NCBI GenBank assembly: GCA_022616055.1
Contig: JAKEFM010000056.1
Span: forward strand, 1-48,684
Length of the DNA stretch: 48,684 nucleotides
Source: Planctomycetota bacterium
GTDB lineage: Bacteria; Planctomycetota; UBA1135; JAKEFM01
Reading direction: 5' to 3'
Shown: positions 42,931 through 48,684 of the stretch, one piece after another
Position numbering within the stretch: the first letter of the stretch is position 1
Layout: the number at the start of each line of letters is the position of its first letter
The notes under the pieces: generated by a model
The model's input: only the letters and a program-made list of their open reading frames with translations
What the model was told of the DNA's origin: nothing
The model's database searches: none
Program-made: the position numbers and the translations under genes

Positions 42931-44121
42931 ATGCCGAAGAAGAAGGCGGCGAGGAAGCCTCGCAAGCCCCGGGGCGCGGCGCGCCCCGCCCGAGGCCGGT
43001 CCGGCCCGGGCGTCCTGCTCCTCGTCGGGACGAGGAAGGGGGCCTTTCTCCTCCGGAGCGATGCCTCCCGAGCCCGCTGGAAGGTCGACGGACCCCAGTT
43101 CCTCGGCCAGACCGTGAACCACCTCGTCCTCGACCCACGGGACGGCCGGACGATGCTCATGGCCGCGAAGACCGGCCACCTCGGGCCGACGGTCTTCCGC
43201 TCCACGGACGGCGGGAAGGAGTGGAAGGAGGCGTCGAAGCCCCCGGCCTTCCGCAAGTCCCCGGAGACGCTGGACGGCCGGTCCGTCGGATTCACCTTCG
43301 CGCTCGCCCCCGCGCACGCGACCGAGCCCGGCTCCTGGTACGCCGGAACCTCGCCCGTCGGGCTCTTCCGGTCCCCCGACGGAGGCGACTCGTGGGAGGA
43401 GATCGCGGGCTTCAACGACGGGCTCTTCCCCCGCATCGAGGAGAAGGTGGGGGAGGTCCCCGGCGGCTCGCTCGCCCACTCGATCCTCGTCGACCCGCGA
43501 AACCGCGCCCACCTCTACCTCGGCCTCTCGACGGGCGGTTTCTTCGAGAGCGTCGACAAGGGGGCGAACTGGCGCCCCCTCAACAAGGGGGTGGCGGCCA
43601 CGTTCCTCCCCGAGCCGGACCCCGAGTACGGCCACGACCCTCACACCGTCGTCCTCCACCCGATGAAGCCCGACCGCCTCTACCAGCAGAACCACTGCGG
43701 GCTCTACCGGCTCGACCGGCCGGGCGACCGGTGGGTGCGGATCGGGGACAACATGCCGAAGGAGGTCGGCGACATCGGCTTCCCGATCGTCGTCCACCCG
43801 CGGGACCCCGACACGGCCTGGGTCTTCCCGATGGACGGGACGACCGTCTGGCCGCGGACCAGCCCCGGGGGGAAGCCGGCCGTCTATCGGACCCGGGACG
43901 CGGGGGCGAGTTGGCAGCGCCAGGATCGCGGCTTCCCGCGGGAGCAGGCGTGGTTCACCGTGAAGCGCCAGGCGATGTCGGCCGACGCCTGCGACCCCGT
44001 CGGCCTCTACCTCGGGACGACGGGCGGCGAGCTCTGGTCGAGCCCCGACGAGGGGAGGACCTGGCGCCCGATCGCGTCCCACCTTCCCGAGATCCTCTGC
44101 GTCGTCGCGGCGACGACGTGA
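42931..44121 (+). CDS. BNR/Asp-box beta-propeller protein (sialidase/VPS10-like fold)
   Basis: The 396-residue product has a Lys/Arg/Pro-rich N-terminus (about 1-25) followed by a propeller with five Asp-boxes (STDGGKEW, SPDGGDSW, SVDKGANW, TRDAGASW, SPDEGRTW), typical of BNR-repeat or YCF48/sortilin-type proteins. No signal peptide is visible, so it is likely cytoplasmic, unlike sialidases, and the sialidase catalytic Tyr/Glu pair was not identified. It overlaps the next gene by GTGA. Pairing of such a propeller with a MoaD/ThiS-like protein recurs in bacteria by my recollection, but the joint function is not established. Confidence 0.75.
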   Translation: MPKKKAARKPRKPRGAARPARGRSGPGVLLLVGTRKGAFLLRSDASRARWKVDGPQFLGQTVNHLVLDPRDGRTMLMAAKTGHLGPTVFRSTDGGKEWKEASKPPAFRKSPETLDGRSVGFTFALAPAHATEPGSWYAGTSPVGLFRSPDGGDSWEEIAGFNDGLFPRIEEKVGEVPGGSLAHSILVDPRNRAHLYLGLSTGGFFESVDKGANWRPLNKGVAATFLPEPDPEYGHDPHTVVLHPMKPDRLYQQNHCGLYRLDRPGDRWVRIGDNMPKEVGDIGFPIVVHPRDPDTAWVFPMDGTTVWPRTSPGGKPAVYRTRDAGASWQRQDRGFPREQAWFTVKRQAMSADACDPVGLYLGTTGGELWSSPDEGRTWRPIASHLPEILCVVAATT

Positions 44122-44381
44122 CCGCCGTCCTCGTCCCTCCCCCGCTCCACTCCTACACCGCGAACGTCGGCCGGGTCGAGGTCCCGGGCGCGACGCTCGG
44201 CGAGGTCCTCTCCGCCCTCGACGCGCGCTTCCCCGGCATCCGGTTCCGGATGATCGACGAGCAGGACCGCGTCCGCCCCCACATCCGCTTCTTCGTCGAC
44301 GGGGCCGCCGCGACCCACCTCGCTCACCCGGTCGGCCCCGCGCGCGAGGTGATGATCGTCTGCGCGTTGAGCGGGGGGTGA
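44118..44381 (+). CDS. MoaD/ThiS-family beta-grasp protein ending in Gly-Gly
   Basis: The 87-residue product has the beta-grasp pattern of MoaD/ThiS sulfur carriers: a strand-helix start (SYTANVGRVEV), GATLGEVLSALDARFPGI, RPHIRFFVDG, and a C-terminal CALSGG. The free Gly-Gly tail is the site that is adenylated and thiocarboxylated in MoaD, ThiS and ubiquitin-like proteins. The GTG start overlaps the propeller stop (GTGA). No MoeB/ThiF activating enzyme is in the window. It converges with the lipase gene, with one base between stops. Confidence 0.75.
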   Translation: MTAVLVPPPLHSYTANVGRVEVPGATLGEVLSALDARFPGIRFRMIDEQDRVRPHIRFFVDGAAATHLAHPVGPAREVMIVCALSGG

Positions 44382-44382
44382 G

Positions 44383-45810
44383 TCAACGCCTCGGCTCCTC
44401 GAGGAGGTGGTAGAGGAGGTTGTCCGTGAAGGCGGGGTCGTGGGTGAGGCCGAGGTGGTCCGTGAAGAGGAAGGTCGTGCGGGACCACCGGATCGGCGAG
44501 TCGAGCCGCGGCGTCCACTCCCTCCCGACGCGCTCGTCGAGGAGGGCGCTCGTGCGGAGCACGGTCCCGTCGCCCGGGCCCTCCTCGACGATCGAGACGC
44601 GGCCGTCCCGGGAATCCGCGGCCGCGACGGCGGGCGTGGCGATCGCGTCCCCCGCGAAGAGGCTGAGCGTCAGGCCCGGGGGCGGATCGGCCGGGACGTC
44701 GAGAGCGGCCTGGAACCGCCTCGCGCGCTCGAGGCATTTCCGCTGATGGTCGAGGGCGATTCGCCGGCGGGCCGCGGGGTCGGGCACGTCCGGGAGGAGG
44801 GCCCGGAGGACCCCGTCCTCCGCCGGTGACGCGAGGCCCCACCCCATCCTCTCCCACAATTCCGGATCGAAGAGGTCGCCGACCGGTCTCACGCCGTCCA
44901 CGGCGTCGACGAGCGGCCGGTGCCGGGAGCGCGGCAGCAGCTGGTAGACCGAAGGGAAGTTCCCGACGACCGCGGGCTCGTACGTGGGGAGGAAGGGCCC
45001 GAAGGAGACGCCATGCACGAGGTCGGCGAGCGCCCGGACCGACCCCGCGTTCGGCGTTCCGACGAGGACGACCCGGTCGACGTGGCGCGCGCCGGCCCAG
45101 GTGAGGGGAGGGAGCGATCCGTCCGCGGGGAGATCCGCGTCCCCGTACTGGAGGAAGTAGCGCGTGAGGAGCCCGCCCATCGAGTGGGCGACGATGTCGA
45201 ACCGGACCTCGGGGACCTTCGCGCCGTAGCGGCGCTCGAGCTCCCGGCGGACGTAGGCGCGCCTCTCCTCGAGGAAGGCGTGGAGACTCCGGGCGTTCTC
45301 GACGTTGTCGCGCCGCCAGTCGTAGGGGAACTGGAAGCAGGTGAAGTGGTCCTGGCCGTAGTCGACCGCGCCCCCCCGGGCGAGCCCCTCGTCGCGGTAG
45401 CCCCCGACCCCGAGCGAGGCGAGGATCCTCACGTAGGCGCGCAGCGTGAGGGGGAGGCCGAGCCAGTTCACCTTGAGCCGGTCGAGGACTCCGTCGGGCC
45501 GGACTCCGTCCCGCAGCTCCGCCAGGGACGCCCCCTCCCGCATCGGGAGCGCGATCGAGCGCGCGCCCTCCGGAGTCCGGGGATCGGCGTAGTCGCCGGC
45601 GAAGGCCCCCCACGCGAGGCGCCCCGACTCCTCGTCGAGGAGGCGGGAGCCGAGGATGCCCGGGATCACGACGACCGGGTTGCGATGGAGGTCGTCGACG
45701 AGGGCCGCTCGCTTGTAGAGGTCGCCGAGGTCGGGGGGCGAGATGGTCGAGAGACAGCCCCCGAGCGCGAGGAAGAGGGCGACGGGGACCGACTTTCGAT
45801 GGAGAGTCAA
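44383..45810 (-). CDS. LCAT-like alpha/beta hydrolase lipoprotein
   Basis: The 475-residue product is an alpha/beta hydrolase of the LCAT/phospholipase type: VVVIPGILGSRLLDE (46-60), nucleophile elbow AHSMGG with S210, a GDGTV segment near residue 425 and a His in FTDHLGLTHD near 455-460. A lipobox (LALGGC, Cys19) marks it as a lipoprotein. It probably hydrolyses or transfers acyl groups of lipids in the envelope. The ATG lies 61 bases after a TAGCAT box (45871-45876, minus). Confidence 0.85.
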   Translation of the reverse strand: MTLHRKSVPVALFLALGGCLSTISPPDLGDLYKRAALVDDLHRNPVVVIPGILGSRLLDEESGRLAWGAFAGDYADPRTPEGARSIALPMREGASLAELRDGVRPDGVLDRLKVNWLGLPLTLRAYVRILASLGVGGYRDEGLARGGAVDYGQDHFTCFQFPYDWRRDNVENARSLHAFLEERRAYVRRELERRYGAKVPEVRFDIVAHSMGGLLTRYFLQYGDADLPADGSLPPLTWAGARHVDRVVLVGTPNAGSVRALADLVHGVSFGPFLPTYEPAVVGNFPSVYQLLPRSRHRPLVDAVDGVRPVGDLFDPELWERMGWGLASPAEDGVLRALLPDVPDPAARRRIALDHQRKCLERARRFQAALDVPADPPPGLTLSLFAGDAIATPAVAAADSRDGRVSIVEEGPGDGTVLRTSALLDERVGREWTPRLDSPIRWSRTTFLFTDHLGLTHDPAFTDNLLYHLLEEPRR

Positions 45811-45870
45811 GGGCGCCTCCGAGGGGAGGGGCCGCCGGAGGTCTCCGGCGCCCGCAAGTCCGGGGCCGCG

Positions 45871-45876
45871 ATGCTA
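45871..45876 (-). promoter_or_regulatory. Candidate -10 box (TAGCAT) of the lipase gene
   Basis: TAGCAT on the minus strand lies 61 bases before the ATG at 45810. It is part of the recurrent TAGNNT set; -35 match is weak. Confidence 0.3.
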
Positions 45877-45907
45877 CAGGCTCGGCGATCGCCACCGGAC
45901 GAGGGCG

Positions 45908-45937
45908 TTGACGGCCCCGGGCCCGAGTCGTTTCAAT
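45908..45937 (+). promoter_or_regulatory. Candidate promoter of the subtilase gene
   Basis: TTGACG (45908-45913), an 18-base spacer and TTCAAT (45932-45937) lie 76 bases before the ATG at 46014. A strong GGAGGAAGG ribosome binding site follows near 45997-46006. Confidence 0.3.
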
Positions 45938-46013
45938 CCCGGCGCGGGGGCCGTTGCGCCTGAGCCGTGCGGTCCCCCTCGTCGGTCCCATCCAATCGGA
46001 GGAAGGGAAGACC

Positions 46014-48684
46014 ATGCGGGAATTCACGCGCGTTTCGTTCGCCGGGATCGTCTTCGGATTCGTCGGGGGAATCTCGGCCGCCCAGGTCGATCCGGCCGCC
46101 GCTCCGGCGGCGGAACTCCCCTCGAGAGCGATCCCCGAGAACTACGTCACCGCCGGGCCGCTCCACCGCGTCGTCGCCAAGCCGGGCGACGCCCTGATCG
46201 CGGCGTTGCGCGCCGCGTCAGCCGTGGCGCAGGAGATCGACTACGGCTCCTTCGCCCTCCTCCTCGTCGACGCCGCCCCCCTCGGCGGCATCGGCGGGCT
46301 GCAGGCGGCGGGAGCGGAGATCCGGGACGAGTGGGCCCTGATCGAACTCAACGGCTTCCTCCTCGACACGGCCGACGCCGCCGCCCTCGCCGCGACCCTC
46401 GCGACGGTCCCGCCCGGCTTGACCCAGCCCGAGGAGGTGGCGGGGGTGCTGCCGAGCCTGCGGATCGTCCAGTTCGTCGGGCCGATCCGCGACGAGTGGC
46501 TCGACGCGCTCCGCGGGACGGGCGCGCGCCCGGTGATCTACGTTCCGAACAACGCCTACGTGGTCTCCGTCGAGCCGGGCTCCCTCTCCCGGCTCGCCGC
46601 GTTCGCGACGGAGCGTTTCGTCCAGTGGACCGGGCCCTACCACCCCGCTTTCCGCATCCGGCCCGACCTCCGGCCGGCGGCGCTCGAGCCGGTCTCCTTC
46701 TCGAACGTCGTGATCCAGGTGGTCGAGGACCGGCTCGCGGTCCCGTTCCTCGAGCTCCTCGCCACGCAGTCGGTCGAGCCGATCGGACCCGTCGATTCTG
46801 CGGCGGGCTTCCTGAACCTCCCCGCCTCGATCCCGGACTGGATGATCTCGCTGCTGGCGGGCCACCCCTCCGTCTTCGCGATCGAGCCGAAGGACTTCCC
46901 GGAGAGGTTCGACGAGCGCCAGGGGGTGATCTCGGCCGGGCAGCTCAACGCCGGCGGGACGGGCCCCGCCTCGCCGAGCTACTTCACCTGGCTCGCCTCG
47001 AAGGGGTTCCAGCAGGCGGGACAGTTCGCCTTCGTCGTCGACGTCCACGACGACGGCGTCGACCGCGGCTCGACGAGCGACGTGAACGTCGAGTTCCGGG
47101 TCGGAGGGACCGCCGGCGGGGCGAGCCGCCTCACCTACAACTTCAACTACACCTCCGACGCCGCGGCCGACAGCGGCGCCGGGCACGGCAACATCAACGC
47201 CTCGATCGTCGGGGGGCACAACGCCTCGACCGGGACCGCCGTCGAGGACGCCGGGGGCTACAACTACGGCCTCGGCCTCGCCCCGTTCGTCAACCTCGGG
47301 AACTCGAAGGTCTTCGCCAACAGCGGGGCCGGGCAGTTCAACCAGTCGACGAGCGCCCGCATGGCGAACGCCTACAACGCGGGAGCTCGGGTCTCGAGCA
47401 ACTCCTGGGGCTACACGACGGGGAACAACTACAACTCCGACACCCAGGTCCACGACGCGCGGGTGCGGGACGCGGTGACCGGGACGGCGGGGAACCAGGA
47501 GCTCACGATCGTCTTCGCGAACGGGAACTCCGGGCCGACCGCCGGCTCCGTCCACCCGCCGGGCACGGGGAAGAACGTCCTCTCCGTCGGCGCCTCGGAG
47601 AACGACCGCCAGACGGGGACGGACGGATGCGGGGTCTCGAACACGGGGGCGAACGACGCGCGGGACATCATCTCCTTCTCCTCGCGCGGGCCCTGCTCCG
47701 ACGGCCGCAAGAAGCCCGAGATCGTGGCGCCCGGAACCCACATCCAGGGTGCGGCCTCCCGCTCCCTCGCCTACGACGGCTCGGGCGTTTGCAACGCCTT
47801 CTGGCCCGCGGGCCAGACCCTCTACTGCTGGTCCTCGGGGACGAGCCACTCGACGCCGGGGGTCTCCGGCGGCGCCGCGCTCGTGCGGCAGTACTTCCTC
47901 AACCAGGGGTGGGGGACCCCCAGCCCGGCGATGGTGAAGGCCTTCCTCGCGAACTCCGCGTTCCGCCTCACCGGAGTCGGGGCGAACGACACGCTCCCGT
48001 CGAACAGCCAGGGGATGGGACGGATGGATCTCGGGCGGGCCTTCGACGGGGTCGCCCGGATCCGCGTCGACCAGGGGCAGGTCCTCGGCGCCTCGGGCGC
48101 GACCTACACGACGAGCGGCTCGATCGCCACGAGCGCCCAGCCCTTCCGGGTCTCGCTCGCCTGGACGGACGCTCCCGGCCCGACGACCGGCAACGCTTGG
48201 GTGAACAACCTCGATCTCGAGGTCACCGTCAACGGCACCCTCTATCGCGGCAACGTCTTCTCGGGCGGCAACTCGATCGCGGGCGGGACCGCCGACGGGG
48301 CGAACAACCTCGAGTCGGTCTTCCTCCCCGCGGGGACGACCGGCTCCTTCTCGGTCACCGTCAAGGCGACGAACGTCGCGGGCGACGGCGTCCCCGGCAA
48401 CGGCGACGGGACGGACCAGGACTTCGCCCTCCTCGTCTACAACGGCTCGACCGCCGCCCCGACGCCCGACTTCTCCCTCTCGGCGAGCCCGACCTCCCGG
48501 ACGATCACGGCGGGTACGTCGACGACGTACGCCATCACCTCGACCCCGACCGGCGGGTTCGCCTCGAACGTCTCTCTGTCGGCCTCGCCGGCGATCTCGG
48601 GCGTCTCCTTCTCGTTCTCTCCCAACCCGGTCGCCGCGAGCGGCACCTCGACCCTCTCGGTGACGACGACGAGCGCGGCGACGA
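46014..48684 (+). CDS. Subtilisin-like S8 serine protease (partial, cut by window end)
   Basis: At least 890 residues are present with no stop by the window end. A signal peptide (about 1-23, SAAQ) and a propeptide-like region (to about 300) precede the S8 domain. The catalytic triad is D346 (DVHDDGVD), H391 (GAGHGN) and S611 (SSGTSHSTP), with oxyanion N505 (ANGNSG). A proprotein-convertase-type beta domain follows (about 680-800), then the first of what may be several Ig-like repeats (DFSLSASPTSRTITAG). It is a secreted endopeptidase. The 3' part of the gene is missing from the window, so total length and domain number are unknown. Confidence 0.9.
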   Translation, partial: MREFTRVSFAGIVFGFVGGISAAQVDPAAAPAAELPSRAIPENYVTAGPLHRVVAKPGDALIAALRAASAVAQEIDYGSFALLLVDAAPLGGIGGLQAAGAEIRDEWALIELNGFLLDTADAAALAATLATVPPGLTQPEEVAGVLPSLRIVQFVGPIRDEWLDALRGTGARPVIYVPNNAYVVSVEPGSLSRLAAFATERFVQWTGPYHPAFRIRPDLRPAALEPVSFSNVVIQVVEDRLAVPFLELLATQSVEPIGPVDSAAGFLNLPASIPDWMISLLAGHPSVFAIEPKDFPERFDERQGVISAGQLNAGGTGPASPSYFTWLASKGFQQAGQFAFVVDVHDDGVDRGSTSDVNVEFRVGGTAGGASRLTYNFNYTSDAAADSGAGHGNINASIVGGHNASTGTAVEDAGGYNYGLGLAPFVNLGNSKVFANSGAGQFNQSTSARMANAYNAGARVSSNSWGYTTGNNYNSDTQVHDARVRDAVTGTAGNQELTIVFANGNSGPTAGSVHPPGTGKNVLSVGASENDRQTGTDGCGVSNTGANDARDIISFSSRGPCSDGRKKPEIVAPGTHIQGAASRSLAYDGSGVCNAFWPAGQTLYCWSSGTSHSTPGVSGGAALVRQYFLNQGWGTPSPAMVKAFLANSAFRLTGVGANDTLPSNSQGMGRMDLGRAFDGVARIRVDQGQVLGASGATYTTSGSIATSAQPFRVSLAWTDAPGPTTGNAWVNNLDLEVTVNGTLYRGNVFSGGNSIAGGTADGANNLESVFLPAGTTGSFSVTVKATNVAGDGVPGNGDGTDQDFALLVYNGSTAAPTPDFSLSASPTSRTITAGTSTTYAITSTPTGGFASNVSLSASPAISGVSFSFSPNPVAASGTSTLSVTTTSAAT

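Noticed and set aside
1..48684. Search for tRNA, rRNA, CRISPR array, transposase or phage gene
   Set aside because: No cloverleaf with a TTCGA-type T-loop, no evenly spaced repeats and no transposase or integrase motif were seen by eye on either strand; a covariance-model scan would settle the RNA question.

Overview
The window is a very GC-rich bacterial chromosome segment (about 70% G+C by eye). It is almost fully coding, with G/C-ending codons throughout, so long antisense shadow frames are common and were discarded. Three things suggest a Planctomycetota-like Gram-negative lineage: many secreted FG-GAP, LTD, CRTAC1 and DUF6263-type proteins, peptidoglycan enzymes (NamZ, MltA), and a recurrent secreted module ending in a VPNDPSLLG-type motif. 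The assignment is inference; no rRNA or marker tree is available here. No tRNA, rRNA, CRISPR array, phage gene or insertion sequence was recognised.

Layout. 1-6618 (minus strand): an RMD1-like membrane protein, a small secreted module protein, and a tightly coupled operon of a degenerate M14 peptidase homologue, an intact M14 carboxypeptidase and a NamZ/DUF1343 muramidase. 6619-6811: a divergent control region with a strong G-quadruplex motif and a sigma70-like promoter. 6812-10554: a secreted module protein with a clear terminator, an FG-GAP protein and an exported hypothetical protein. 10790-14856 (plus): a coupled operon (polytopic membrane protein, saccharopine-dehydrogenase-like protein, DUF6624 protein), then a DUF6263-like protein. 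14879-20895 (minus): a conserved hypothetical gene coupled to a large secreted M14 carboxypeptidase, a membrane-anchored hypothetical protein, a DUF1326 lipoprotein and the lytic transglycosylase MltA. 20994-24777 (plus): a small lipoprotein, a duplicated secreted protein and a Ser/Thr kinase. 24781-26646 (minus): an LTD-domain secreted protein.

26917-30645 (plus): a polyphosphate/nucleotide-type cluster of two tandem thymidylate-kinase-like proteins, Ppx/GppA with an HD domain, and SixA. 30878-33169: metE, with a possible 5' hairpin covering its Shine-Dalgarno sequence. 33241-36288: a 1015-residue secreted Ig-like protein. 36393-39660: a methyltransferase coupled to a BaiN/HI0933 flavoprotein, with truD divergent. 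39690-42732: a TPR plus CRTAC1/ASPIC-UnbV pair and a possible small gene. 42931-44381: a BNR/Asp-box propeller protein coupled to a MoaD/ThiS-like protein ending in Gly-Gly. 44383-45810: an LCAT-like lipase lipoprotein. 46014-end: a subtilisin-like protease that runs off the window.

Themes. Neighbouring genes very often share a 4-base NTGA stop/start overlap, so translational coupling is widespread. Promoter regions repeatedly show a TAGNNT -10-like box 20-65 bases before the start codon. Much of the coding capacity serves the envelope or exterior: wall turnover (NamZ, MltA, possibly M14), secreted proteases and a lipase, and large cell-surface or extracellular proteins that share an apparently uncharacterised C-terminal module.
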